NCBI GenBank assembly: GCA_014871665.1
Contig: WGSL01000002.1
Span: forward strand, 1 to 64,000
DNA length: 64,000 nucleotides
Source of the DNA: Collinsella sp.
GTDB lineage: Bacteria; Actinomycetota; Coriobacteriia; Coriobacteriales; Coriobacteriaceae
Reading direction: 5' to 3'
Of this stretch, positions 38,313 to 47,347 are shown one piece after another. The notes beneath the pieces are model-generated. The model searched no databases and was not told the DNA's origin. It worked only from the letters and a program-made list of their open reading frames with translations. The first letter of the stretch is position 1. Every line of letters starts with the position of its first letter. Position numbers and translations under genes: made by a program.

Positions 38313-38338
38313 TGTTCGTAAATGTGACTATACGAACA
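38313..38338. promoter_or_regulatory. Operator-like inverted repeat upstream of DUF4867 gene
   Basis: Perfect 8-bp arms TGTTCGTA (38313-38320) and TACGAACA (38331-38338), spacer of 10. It lies 10-35 bases before the start codon, where a repressor would block initiation. The binding protein is not known; spacing is compatible with a GntR- or LacI-type dimer. Confidence 0.6.
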
Positions 38339-38387
38339 TTCTAGAACAAACATGAGCGATTTTGAACGCTCGTCCCGACCAATCAAC

Positions 38388-38418
38388 AAAAAGGCGCCCC
38401 CGCATAAGCGAAGGCGCC
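38388..38418 (-). terminator. Terminator behind luxS
   Basis: GGCGCC (38393-38398) pairs with GGCGCC (38413-38418), with extra inner GC pairs, and is followed on the minus strand by T5. It lies 30 bases behind the luxS stop. Confidence 0.78.
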
Positions 38419-38447
38419 CAATGCGCGCGTTTTGGGCGATAAAGCCC

Positions 38448-38936
38448 TTACGCCTGCTGATAGTGCAGGTGCTTCTCGTCGATATCGGCCAGGTCGCGGT
38501 CGAGGTAGCGGCGCGCAAGCCAGTTGGCCATGGGGAGGTTCTGGTCCAGGTAGTTACCGCACTCCTCGGGAGCGGCACCGGGGACATCGCCCTCAAAGCC
38601 GGCGACAAACTCGAACAGCTCACGCACGAGCGGCAGGATCTCCTCGCTCGTCACCTCGCCAAACACAACCAGGTAAAAGCCCGTGCGGCAGCCCATGGGG
38701 CCAAAGTAGACAATGCGGCCCGACCACTCGGCATTATTGCGAAGGAACGTCGCGCCCAGGTGCTCGATGGTGTGGCACTCGGCCGTGTTCATGACCGGCT
38801 CCTTGTTGGGCGTGGTCAGGCGCAGGTCAAAGGTGGTGACGGCGGCCCCGGTCGCCGGATCGCGGTCGATGCGGCTCACATACACGCCGGGCTCAAGCAA
38901 CAGATGGTCAACGGAAAAGCTCGCAATGCGCTCCAT
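38448..38936 (-). CDS. luxS: S-ribosylhomocysteine lyase
   Basis: A 162-residue LuxS cleaving S-ribosylhomocysteine to homocysteine and DPD, the AI-2 precursor. Metal ligands His55 and His59 (HTIEH) and Cys126 (PEECGN) and catalytic Cys83 (PMGCRTG) are all present with family spacing. GAGAGGATC precedes the ATG. Monocistronic; the pfs gene is not adjacent. Confidence 0.98.
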   Translation of the reverse strand: MERIASFSVDHLLLEPGVYVSRIDRDPATGAAVTTFDLRLTTPNKEPVMNTAECHTIEHLGATFLRNNAEWSGRIVYFGPMGCRTGFYLVVFGEVTSEEILPLVRELFEFVAGFEGDVPGAAPEECGNYLDQNLPMANWLARRYLDRDLADIDEKHLHYQQA

Positions 38937-39038
38937 GGCAGATCCTCTCGGTAGTCAATTTGGGACGGGCTCTTTTAGCTGGTTCGAATGGTCGCACCAA
39001 TCATAACAGTCAAAAAAGCCCCGTCCCAAAAAGACAAC

Positions 39039-40013
39039 TTAGCCAAGGACACGGGCCATACGCGTCTTGAACTCGGACAGGAAGCGCAGAGCATCCACGG
39101 TCAGTGCCACAAGCGTGCTCTTGTCCGGATCGGACAGGCGGCGCTCATCGCAGATGGTGCGACCGCGGTACTCGCCCAGCAGATCAACACGCAGGTTGCA
39201 GCCGAGCGCACCTACGAGCGTGGGGTCGATCGCCACGGCAACGGCCAGCGGATCGTGCAGCGCACAACCACCCAGGTAGGGTGCGTTCATCTCGTACGAG
39301 CCAATGTAGTGCTCGACCATGCTCGCAAATGCGCAGCCCGCCATGGTGCCCGAGCCCGTCCAGCCGGCAATGTCGCGGCGTGTGAGCACCACGCGATGCG
39401 TCACGTCCAGACCCACCATGGTGAGCTTACGGCCCGAGCGCAGCACCGCGTCGGCTGCCTCGGGGTCGCTCGCCATATTGGCCTCGGCGCCCGCGCTCAC
39501 GTTGCCGGGCACGGTAAGAGCGCCGCCCATCACGACCACGCGGCCAATGGACATCATCGTCACCGCATCGCGCTCCAGGGCGAGCGCCAGGTTGGAGAGC
39601 GGGCCAGTCGCTACGTAGACCAGATCGGAACCATAGGTGCGCGCGGCATCGATCAGATAATCGACCGCAGCGTTGCCGTCGGCCGAGGTCGCCCCCACCG
39701 GCTCGTAGGGCGACGCGGGCACGCTCGCGCCGCCGATGCCGTTCTTGCCGTGAATGAGCGCGGTGGACGCCGGCGGCGTATAGGGCTCAGTCGCCTGCAG
39801 AGGACGGTCGGCGCCCAGGTACACCGGCACCTCGGGGCGACCCAGCAGATCGAGCACCGCCAGGCAGTTGTGCGCCGATTGCTCGACGCGCACGTTGCCA
39901 AAGCACGTGGTGATGCCCACGAGCTCCACCTCGGGGCTCGCGATGGCATAGGCCAGCGCCATCGCATCGTCCACACCCATATCCAGATCAAGGATCAGCT
40001 TCTTGATTGCCAT
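39039..40013 (-). CDS. Nucleoside hydrolase (inosine/uridine-preferring family)
   Basis: 324 residues. The Ca2+-binding N-terminal motif is DLDMGVDDAMAL (usual form DTDPGxDD), with the VMGGAL core and the late HDPLA motif with catalytic-side histidine. It hydrolyses ribonucleosides to base and ribose. The ribokinase gene lies 30 bases upstream on the same strand, so released ribose would be phosphorylated by its neighbour. Base specificity is not readable. Confidence 0.93.
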   Translation of the reverse strand: MAIKKLILDLDMGVDDAMALAYAIASPEVELVGITTCFGNVRVEQSAHNCLAVLDLLGRPEVPVYLGADRPLQATEPYTPPASTALIHGKNGIGGASVPASPYEPVGATSADGNAAVDYLIDAARTYGSDLVYVATGPLSNLALALERDAVTMMSIGRVVVMGGALTVPGNVSAGAEANMASDPEAADAVLRSGRKLTMVGLDVTHRVVLTRRDIAGWTGSGTMAGCAFASMVEHYIGSYEMNAPYLGGCALHDPLAVAVAIDPTLVGALGCNLRVDLLGEYRGRTICDERRLSDPDKSTLVALTVDALRFLSEFKTRMARVLG

Positions 40014-40043
40014 TGTTCTACTCCGCTTCTCCGTCTTTATCGT

Positions 40044-41006
40044 TTAACTAAACCAATGTTCAACTTCGGCGCTCGTGGGAATCGATTGCTGAGCGCCCAG
40101 GCGCGACACCGTCACTGCCGAGGCGCGAGCACCCGCAGCCATGCACTCAAAGAGCGGCAAGCCCTCTAGGCGAGCCGCCGCCAACGCGCCGATAAACGTA
40201 TCGCCGGCGGCCGTGGTATCGACTACCGTACTCGAAAGTGCCGGCATGCGCAGCAGCTCGCCGTCATCGCCGAGCGTAACCGACCCGGCGCCGCCCAACG
40301 TGATGACCGCAGCTCCGGCGCCCTTGTCGAGCAGCGCTTTGAGCGCGGCGATGCAACTCACATCATCCGTGGGCAGAATGCCCGTCAGAACCTGGCACTC
40401 GGTCTCGTTGGGACAGACCAGGTCGACCGCAGGCCAGGCCTCCGCAGGCAGCTCACAGGCAGGCGCTGGATTAAAGACCGTATAGAACCCCAGCTCGTGA
40501 GCGCAAACAAGCGCCTCGGCCGTCGCCGCAAGGTCACATTCGCCCTGGGCGATAAAGACGCTTCCGGCAGCCGGGGCAATCTCGCTGGCGTCACTATCGA
40601 GTTCATCGGCCACCAGACGCCTCAGCGCGCGGGCAACGTCCTCGCCCGCAAGCGCATGGTTGGCGCCCGGCGACAGCACGATGCGGTTGTCTCCCTCGCA
40701 GCGAATGATGGTCGCCGTTCCCGTCTCCACATCATCGCGATGCACTACAAAGTCACAGTCCACGCCGGCGTCTTGGAGCCCCGCCACGAGCGACGCGCCG
40801 AACGCGTCGCGACCGACCGCGCCGATCATGTGCGTGCAAGCACCCATACGCGCGGCAGCTACGGCCTGATTGGCGCCCTTGCCGCCGGCGTTGGTGATAA
40901 ACCCGCTGCCGCCGACGGTCTCGCCCGCACGCGGTATGCGCTCGCACGCCACCGAAAGGTCCATGTTCATGCTGCCGAACACCGCAACGGTGCCGCGATC
41001 TGCCAT
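40044..41006 (-). CDS. rbsK: Ribokinase (PfkB family)
   Basis: 320 residues with the N-terminal FGSMNMDL motif, the [17 protein letters not shown] substrate motif, the anion-hole/catalytic [13 protein letters not shown] motif and the late PfkB signature. It makes ribose 5-phosphate, fitting the nucleoside hydrolase next to it. ATG 41006 is chosen for GAGGAGG just upstream; longer frames add nothing conserved. Confidence 0.92.
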   Translation of the reverse strand: MADRGTVAVFGSMNMDLSVACERIPRAGETVGGSGFITNAGGKGANQAVAAARMGACTHMIGAVGRDAFGASLVAGLQDAGVDCDFVVHRDDVETGTATIIRCEGDNRIVLSPGANHALAGEDVARALRRLVADELDSDASEIAPAAGSVFIAQGECDLAATAEALVCAHELGFYTVFNPAPACELPAEAWPAVDLVCPNETECQVLTGILPTDDVSCIAALKALLDKGAGAAVITLGGAGSVTLGDDGELLRMPALSSTVVDTTAAGDTFIGALAAARLEGLPLFECMAAGARASAVTVSRLGAQQSIPTSAEVEHWFS

Positions 41007-41193
41007 GGAAACCTCCTCATCTGCGGGCCTTATGCCCACCGCCAGCCGTCGATCGTGCACTCTCGCACCCCCTATAACTTTAGTTCACTTTGATGTGGAC
41101 GGGCGCTTGAGCTTGCGCCAGCAGCAAGCATTCACAGGAGCAGGCAGCTACAATGAAGGCGTGCTGATTATTCTCGTCATTGGATGATGTTTT

Positions 41194-43386
41194 ATGGAAC
41201 AACTCTCGCAATCGGGCTCGCGCGGTCGACGCCGCACGGGCAACGAGCCGGCGCCGCACGAACGCGTGAAGGGCGAACGCCGTGCCAACGAACCGCGACG
41301 CACCGTGAGCCCCCATCGTGCTTCTGCCAACAACGCGGGCCGCGCCAACACTCCCGCCGCGGAGCAGACGCCTGCTCGCCCCAAATCCCGCTACATCCCT
41401 GCCCTTGACGGCCTGCGTACGCTCGCCGTCGTCGCGGTGGTGCTCTATCACCTTAACCTCACGTGGGCGCAGGGCGGCCTGCTTGGCGTCACGATCTTCT
41501 TTGTGCTTTCGGGCTATCTGATCACGCGCTTGCTGCTCAACGAAGTCGCTAAGACCGGACGCATCGACCTTAAGAGCTTCTGGATTCGCCGCATCCGTCG
41601 CCTGGTCCCCGCCGTGGTGACCGTCGTGGTGGTAACCTGCGCGCTGTGCACTCTCTTTAACCACGTGATGCTCACCAAGATGCGCCCCGACATCCTGCCG
41701 TCGCTGCTGTTCTTCAACAACTGGTGGCAGATTGCCCAAAACGTCTCGTACTTCAATGCTCTGGGCGACCCCTCGCCACTCACGCACTTTTGGTCGCTTG
41801 CCATCGAGGAACAGTTCTACCTGATTTGGCCGCCACTGCTGTTTGCCATGGTATCCATGCATGTGAGCAAGCCCAACACGCGCCGCGTGGTTCTGGGCCT
41901 AGCTGCTGTCTCCGCCATCGCCATGATGGTGCGCTATAACCCTGCCGCCGACCCCAGCCGCGTGTACTACGGCACCGACACCCGTGTGTTCTCGCTGCTG
42001 CTGGGTGCCTGGATGGCCTTTATCCCCGATTGCGACCTGGCGCCGGTGCGTCTCGCTCGTCGTTTGGGGCTCAATCGCCTGGCTGGCGCCGCCAAGCACG
42101 GCAAGAACGCCGACGAAGCAGCCGAGACCGCCCCGGCACAGCCGAGCGCCCTCGTGCGTTTTTGGTCCTCGCCCGCATCCATCGATGTGTTGGGCGTCGT
42201 GGGTCTGGTTGGCCTTGCCGCCATGGTCGCGCTCACCAACGGCTACACCGCCTTCCAGTATCGCGGAGGCACACTGCTGTGCTCGATCCTCACGCTCATG
42301 GTCATCGCGGCCTGCGTGCAGCCCCAGGGAATGGTTGCCCGCGCGCTGTCCGCCGAGCCGCTCGTGTGGGTTGGCAAGCGCTCGTACAGCATCTACCTGT
42401 GGCACTATCCGCTGCTGTTGCTCATGAACCCGGTCGCCAACATCAACGATACGCCGTGGTGGCAGTACATTTTGCAGGTGTTGTTGGTGGTCGCCGTGGC
42501 AGAGTGCTGCTATCGCTTTATCGAGACTCCGTTTAGGAAGGGCGCCTTTGAGCGCACCGTGTCCGAGTTCCGCGACGGCACCACCACGCCCGCTAACTGG
42601 GTACGCGCGCACGTCCCTGTCTGCGCAGCCTGCGCTGTCGTGTTGGTCGTTGCACTGGGCGGCCTGATCTTTGTGCCCGAGACGTCTGCGCTGAGCGGCG
42701 AGGGCGCCGAAGTTCTGAACAAGGAAGCCAAGAACACCGCGCCCACCGACCAGCAGGCGGCCGACGACACCGACAAGGACAACGACGGCTTCCCCGATGG
42801 CTCCTACGATCTGCTTATGATCGGCGACTCCGTGTCGCTGCGTGCCGTAGACACCTTTGACGGCGTGTTCCCGCACAGCCATATCGATGCCGAAAAGGGC
42901 CGCCAGTTTGATGCGGGGCGCGCGACATTTGAAGGCTATATCCAGCAGAACCTTGCCGGCAAGATCGTGGTCTTTGCCCTGGGCACCAACGGCTTGGTAA
43001 CCGACGACCAGATCGACGCCATCATGGCCGATGCGGGAGATAAGCGTATGGTGGTGTTTGTGAACACGCGCAGCCCGCAGCCGTGGGTTGGCTCTACCAA
43101 CCAGGCCATCGCCAACGCCGCTACGCGCTACAAGAACGTGCGCGTTATCGACTGGTACGGATACAGTGCCAACCGCAACGACCTGTTCGATGGCGATGGC
43201 ACGCACCTATCGACCACTGGCGTGACTGAGTACCTCAACTTGATCCACGATGCCGTCAAGAAGGACCTGCCCGTACACCCCGAGGATCACGTCAACGATC
43301 CGCAGCCGGCAGCCGTCAAGTCTGCCACCGACGCACTCGTCAATGCGCTCGCTCTCAAGCCGCACAAGCTGGGCACCGACAAGTAA
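41194..43386 (+). CDS. OafA/OatA-type acyltransferase with SGNH domain
   Basis: 730 residues. A basic disordered N-terminus (1-65), an acyltransferase-3 membrane domain of about ten segments (68-460; SRYIPALDGLRTLAVVAV start and HFWSLAIEEQFY motif), an eleventh segment (about 475-495), then an acidic linker and an extracytoplasmic SGNH-like domain (about 530-690; LMIGDSVS nucleophile block, late DGTHLS). OatA-type enzymes O-acetylate peptidoglycan; others modify surface glycans. Upstream ribosome site is weak. Confidence 0.92.
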   Translation: MEQLSQSGSRGRRRTGNEPAPHERVKGERRANEPRRTVSPHRASANNAGRANTPAAEQTPARPKSRYIPALDGLRTLAVVAVVLYHLNLTWAQGGLLGVTIFFVLSGYLITRLLLNEVAKTGRIDLKSFWIRRIRRLVPAVVTVVVVTCALCTLFNHVMLTKMRPDILPSLLFFNNWWQIAQNVSYFNALGDPSPLTHFWSLAIEEQFYLIWPPLLFAMVSMHVSKPNTRRVVLGLAAVSAIAMMVRYNPAADPSRVYYGTDTRVFSLLLGAWMAFIPDCDLAPVRLARRLGLNRLAGAAKHGKNADEAAETAPAQPSALVRFWSSPASIDVLGVVGLVGLAAMVALTNGYTAFQYRGGTLLCSILTLMVIAACVQPQGMVARALSAEPLVWVGKRSYSIYLWHYPLLLLMNPVANINDTPWWQYILQVLLVVAVAECCYRFIETPFRKGAFERTVSEFRDGTTTPANWVRAHVPVCAACAVVLVVALGGLIFVPETSALSGEGAEVLNKEAKNTAPTDQQAADDTDKDNDGFPDGSYDLLMIGDSVSLRAVDTFDGVFPHSHIDAEKGRQFDAGRATFEGYIQQNLAGKIVVFALGTNGLVTDDQIDAIMADAGDKRMVVFVNTRSPQPWVGSTNQAIANAATRYKNVRVIDWYGYSANRNDLFDGDGTHLSTTGVTEYLNLIHDAVKKDLPVHPEDHVNDPQPAAVKSATDALVNALALKPHKLGTDK

Positions 43387-43409
43387 CCTGCAGCGCAAAC
43401 TTCCCACAT

Positions 43410-43447
43410 CCGGAGGGGGTGTCTGCCACGGCAGACACCCCCTCCGG
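43410..43447 (+). terminator. Terminator-like hairpin behind acyltransferase gene
   Basis: A perfect 16-bp stem (43410-43425 with 43432-43447). It lacks a good T-run (CAGTTAGG follows). Directly behind the gene stop. Confidence 0.7.
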
Positions 43448-43592
43448 CAGTTAGGGACACTCCTGGCGCAGCCAATGAAGACCTCTACGGATGAATTCCA
43501 GGCCGCTCCGTCGCTCCAGACATCGTTTCCGCGCCTCGTGCCTGCCCCAAACAATCAAAACAAGCCCTTTTCGCCGCACCCTCAAAGGTCTG

Positions 43593-43820
43593 TGGGCAAA
43601 AAAGGGCAAATATGAGTACTGTTACCATTTTAGTAGCAGGCAAAACCACCCAAAATGACGTCCGAGCGACCCCTACAACCCCCTAAAGCAGCCAACCTGA
43701 CTGGTTTAAGGCGTATTGGAGCCAATTTTAATGAACATACTAAAGGCTATGTTCATTATCTTTTAGGATGTAAATGCTATTCACTTAGCAACAGTACTCA
43801 TATTTGGCATTTTTTGTCCA
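43593..43820. mobile_element. MITE-like AT-rich element with terminal inverted repeats
   Basis: The terminal arms 43593-43623 and 43790-43820 match inverted at 28 of 31 positions, including a perfect 17-bp block CAAATATGAGTACTGTT, and similarity fades inward to TAGCA. Inside is a second inverted repeat, AATGAACATA (43730-43739) with 43748-43757. The 228-base segment is clearly AT-richer than its surroundings and has no gene. It lies between two convergent genes. No target-site duplication was identified, so mobility is an inference. Confidence 0.6.
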
Positions 43821-43853
43821 TTGCTATATAACTAACACCCTATAGCAGACAAA

Positions 43854-43886
43854 AAACAGGCCGCAGCCCATCGCTGCGGCCTGTTT
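43854..43886 (-). terminator. Terminator behind the NRAMP gene
   Basis: A perfect 13-bp stem, AAACAGGCCGCAG (43854-43866) with 43874-43886, is followed on the minus strand by a T-run. It lies 17 bases behind the NRAMP stop. Confidence 0.9.
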
Positions 43887-43903
43887 GGAATCCAAAAGAG
43901 GCG

Positions 43904-45166
43904 CTAAGCGCTGTAACCCATCGCCCGCAGAACAAACATGACAACCGTGAGCACCGTAATCACACCGATAGTCGCCCAAGTGAGCACATTCCACACGCGG
44001 CCGTTGCGGTTGGCACCCATGATGTGACGGTCGGCGGCGATAACCACCTGGAACACCAGAACCACGGGCAGTAGCACGCCATTGATGACCTGCGAGGTCA
44101 TCATAATCTGGAACAGATCGACGCCGGGCATAAGCACCAGCACGGCAGAGATGCCAATGATGGCCGTAATGATGCCGCGATAGACCGGGGCCTCGTCCCA
44201 GCTGCGGTCGGCACCGCGCTCCCAGCCAAATGCCTCGCAGATAGCGCTCGACGTGACGCCCGGCAGCACGCAGGCGGCCAAGAAGCTCGCCGCGACCAGG
44301 CCCGAGGCAAACAGCACCGTGGACCACTGACCCGCAATAGGCTCCAACGCGCGGGCAGCATCGGCGGCATCGCTAATCTGAATACCCGCCGGGAACAACA
44401 CCGTACCGGTCGTGATGATAATAAAGCCGGCAATGATATCGGCGGCAAGCGAGCCGCTCACAGTATCGATGCGCTGCAGCACGATATCGTCCTCGCCCGC
44501 GTTCTTATCGACCACGTTGTTCTGCGCCAAGAAAATCATCCACGGCGCGATGGTGGTACCGATCGTTGCGACCACGAGCGACACGTAGCTGGGGTCATTT
44601 TGAATGTTAGGCACGACCAGGTCGACCGCGACCTCACCCCAGTTGGGGCCAGCCATGAACGCGGCGACAATATAGGTCACGAACACGCAGCTCACCAGCA
44701 GCAGAATCTTCTCGATGCGCTGGAAACTACCCGACATGGTAAGCATCCACACCAGCAGCGCCACCAACGGCACCGAGATGCTCGCCGGCACGCCAAAGAG
44801 GGCAAGGCCGCTGGCAATACCCGCAAACTCCGAAATGGTCACGGCTGTGTTGGCGATCAACAGCGCCGCCATAGCAAGTACACTCTTGCGCACGCCAAAG
44901 CGCTCGCGAATGAGCGATGCCAGGCCCTTGCCCGTGACGCAGCCGCAGCGTGCCGCGGTCTCCTGCGTCACGATGAGCAGCACAGTCATGACGGGAAGCA
45001 TCCAGAGCATCTTGTAGCCATAGCTGGCGCCCGCGCTGGAATACGTTGCAATGCCGCCGGCGTCATTGCCCGAAAGCGCCGCCAGCAGACCGGGACCCAT
45101 AGCGCCAAAGATGGCCGCGATGGTCAACTTTTGCTTGGTGCCCGACTTTTGCTTGGTATTTTGCAC
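43904..45166 (-). CDS. NRAMP-family divalent metal transporter
   Basis: 420 residues with about eleven membrane segments. TM1 has the SGNDAGGI variant of the metal-binding DPGN motif (Asp kept, Pro replaced), and TM6 has IAPWMIFLAQNN, where classical MntH has a metal-binding Met (MPH). Such changes mark Mg-permeable or divergent NRAMP-related members, so the ion is uncertain (Mn, Fe or Mg). GTG 45166 is chosen because AGGTGG precedes it by 4 bases; it follows the MgtE-like stop by 8 bases, so the two form one operon. Confidence 0.85.
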   Translation of the reverse strand: MQNTKQKSGTKQKLTIAAIFGAMGPGLLAALSGNDAGGIATYSSAGASYGYKMLWMLPVMTVLLIVTQETAARCGCVTGKGLASLIRERFGVRKSVLAMAALLIANTAVTISEFAGIASGLALFGVPASISVPLVALLVWMLTMSGSFQRIEKILLLVSCVFVTYIVAAFMAGPNWGEVAVDLVVPNIQNDPSYVSLVVATIGTTIAPWMIFLAQNNVVDKNAGEDDIVLQRIDTVSGSLAADIIAGFIIITTGTVLFPAGIQISDAADAARALEPIAGQWSTVLFASGLVAASFLAACVLPGVTSSAICEAFGWERGADRSWDEAPVYRGIITAIIGISAVLVLMPGVDLFQIMMTSQVINGVLLPVVLVFQVVIAADRHIMGANRNGRVWNVLTWATIGVITVLTVVMFVLRAMGYSA

Positions 45167-45174
45167 GCGACCAC

Positions 45175-47019
45175 CTAACCCATGACCGACATGGTGAGCA
45201 GCACCGCAGCGGCGCAGTACGCTACGCACGAGATCATGACGGCAATAACGTTCATGGCGGTGCCCGACGTGTTAAGGTCATGCTCGTCACGCCAGAACAG
45301 CACCATCAGGTAAATCACGGCGCTCATGTTGCCAACCAGGCAAATGATGGCAGCGATATTAAAGCAGCCGGTAAAGAGCTGCTCCTCAAACATGGGCGCA
45401 TCGGGGAACGCGGCGGTGCGCACCAGCTGGGCGCACAGGTAGGTCACGAGTGACAGAATCAGGCCCATGCCCGTGCTCTGGAAGAAGAACCCCAGATACG
45501 GCTTGGGCTCGTCGTCGTGACCGTCATACTCCAGGAAGTAGTTCTTGACGAACGACACCATGCGCGAGGCCGCCAGCAGCACGAGTGGCATGGCGCACAT
45601 GGGGAACACCACCAGATGCGCGGAGCCGAGCGCCGTCCCCAGCACCGTTGCCATGATGCACGAGGCAATGCCCCACACGACAACCCAGTACTGGCGATGC
45701 ACAAACCAGCTGAGCACGTTCGTCGAGTCGTCCGACGCGCTATCGCCCGAGCCGACACCGGCGATCTGCAGGTCCTCCTGATGCTCCTCGGCGATAACGT
45801 CCATGGCGTCGTCGAAGGTCACGATACCCAGGATATGACGGTTCTCGTCGCAGACAGGGATGGCAACCAGGTCGTACTTGGTCATCTCGTCCGTCACGTC
45901 TTCCTGGTCCTCGTCGGGCGACACATAGACCAGGTCGCGATAGGCCAGCTGACCCAGCGTGGCGTCGCGGTCGGCTACGATCAGCGTGCGCAGCGAAAGC
46001 ACGCCGGTCAGCATGCCGCTCGGATCCTCGGTATAGACGTAGTAGACGCTCTCGAAGTCCTCGTCGAGCTCGCGAATCGCCTCAATGGCGTCACCGACCG
46101 TTGCCGTGGCGGGCAAGGAGACAAACTCTGAGGTCATGATGCGGCCGGCGGTGTTGTCCTCATACCCCAGTAGGTTACGAATCGCCTTCTCCTCCTTGAC
46201 GCCCATCAGGCGCAGGAGCTTCTCGGCCTTCTCGTAATCGAGCTCGTCGATCAGGTCGGCTGCATCGTCCGGGTCCATCATGGCCAGCATTGACGATGCG
46301 TCCGTGTCGGACAGGCCCTCGAGCATCTCGGTCATAAGCTCGTCGTCATCGAACTCCGAGATGGCCTCGGCGGCCTGGGCAGTATCGAGCTGCGCAAACA
46401 CCTGCGCACGTAGGCGCGGGTCGAGCTGCTCGATAATGTCGGCGATGTCGGCAGGGTGCAGCTCGCCGAGCGTCTTGTGCGACACCGAGAGTTGAATGTT
46501 CTTGGTCGAGCGGTCGAGCAGGTCCATGTAGGACCAAGCGATGATGTCCTCACTGAGCGGCTTGCCCAGGTGCTTCATAAAGCCTTCGACGATATGCTCG
46601 AGCGCGGGGCTGATGGCGCGTAGCAGACCGCGAGCACCAACCTCGGCGCCCAGCAGGCGCAGCTGGTTTTCGCCCGACATGGAAAACTTGATGTCGTTTA
46701 CGCGCACGACCTTCATGCCCTGCGTGTCGACAATCTGCTTGTTGAGCACGTCACGGGCAAGCAAGAGTTCGGTCGGCTGCAGGTACGAAAAGCGAATTTC
46801 GGTAGCCGACGTCTTAAGGTGTACGCCCGTCTCGTCGATACGGTCGACCCATTTGCGCCAGCTGATCATAAACGGCGTCTTGCCGGGTCCGCGGAACGCG
46901 AGCGACGTCACGTGCGGAAAAACTTCGCCGGTAGCAATACCAAAATCGTTGACCACGCCGAGCTTTTCGCCATCGACGTCCAAGACCGGCAATTTGAGCA
47001 TCTCACTCAGATAATTCAA
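45175..47019 (-). CDS. PRC-MgtE_N-CBS sensor domains fused to a non-MgtE membrane domain
   Basis: 614 residues. Two PRC-barrel-like repeats (about 1-150), an MgtE_N superhelix (about 175-290), a CBS pair (about 295-420) and about five membrane segments (450-614). The P-x-x-GNxGxQ pore signature of true MgtE is absent. In MgtE the cytosolic part senses Mg2+ and gates the pore. Here it is followed by an NRAMP gene, so it may gate or sense for that transporter. TTG start, supported by GGGGAG and the PRC fold beginning there. Confidence 0.85.
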   Translation of the reverse strand: MNYLSEMLKLPVLDVDGEKLGVVNDFGIATGEVFPHVTSLAFRGPGKTPFMISWRKWVDRIDETGVHLKTSATEIRFSYLQPTELLLARDVLNKQIVDTQGMKVVRVNDIKFSMSGENQLRLLGAEVGARGLLRAISPALEHIVEGFMKHLGKPLSEDIIAWSYMDLLDRSTKNIQLSVSHKTLGELHPADIADIIEQLDPRLRAQVFAQLDTAQAAEAISEFDDDELMTEMLEGLSDTDASSMLAMMDPDDAADLIDELDYEKAEKLLRLMGVKEEKAIRNLLGYEDNTAGRIMTSEFVSLPATATVGDAIEAIRELDEDFESVYYVYTEDPSGMLTGVLSLRTLIVADRDATLGQLAYRDLVYVSPDEDQEDVTDEMTKYDLVAIPVCDENRHILGIVTFDDAMDVIAEEHQEDLQIAGVGSGDSASDDSTNVLSWFVHRQYWVVVWGIASCIMATVLGTALGSAHLVVFPMCAMPLVLLAASRMVSFVKNYFLEYDGHDDEPKPYLGFFFQSTGMGLILSLVTYLCAQLVRTAAFPDAPMFEEQLFTGCFNIAAIICLVGNMSAVIYLMVLFWRDEHDLNTSGTAMNVIAVMISCVAYCAAAVLLTMSVMG

Positions 47020-47310
47020 TGGTGCTCCCCATCATTATTCCTCCGGACGCGGCCGCGCGTGCGGCGTCCGGGGGCTTCTGGATATGTATACGCATGCGCG
47101 GGCGGCACGCCGCTCGACGCTTACACCCCGTGCATGCGCAAAAAGCACCTGCATGGGGTCATCGACTGTATGGTCGAGGTTTGGATTTCACCTGTAACCT
47201 TTCTCTTGACCCTCATTAACCGCAGTAACTATAGCATCAGCATCGCCCTGCGGCATCGAATTTATGCGCTGCACATTGCAGGCATACCAAACGCTGACGC
47301 ATCCGTGACA
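47020..47310 (-). promoter_or_regulatory. Structured leader region of the MgtE-like/NRAMP operon
   Basis: On the minus strand there is a hairpin TCGAC/GTCGA, a longer stem between 47132-47144 and 47151-47163 with mismatches (CACCCCGTGCATG/CTGCATGGGGTC words), and GC-rich stems next to the start. A TATAGT-like -10 lies near 47230-47235. A 200-base folded leader before a metal transporter suggests a metal-sensing switch, but I could not match it to M-box or yybP-ykoY consensus. Confidence 0.35.
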
Positions 47311-47339
47311 TAGTCATTGGGGACGTTCTTAAATGACTA
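47311..47339. repeat. Dispersed hairpin repeat R1
   Basis: TAGTCATT and AATGACTA arms around a GGGGACGTTCTTAA core. It ends 8 bases from the deacetylase-like stop. Confidence 0.7.
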
Positions 47340-47347
47340 CCCAATAA

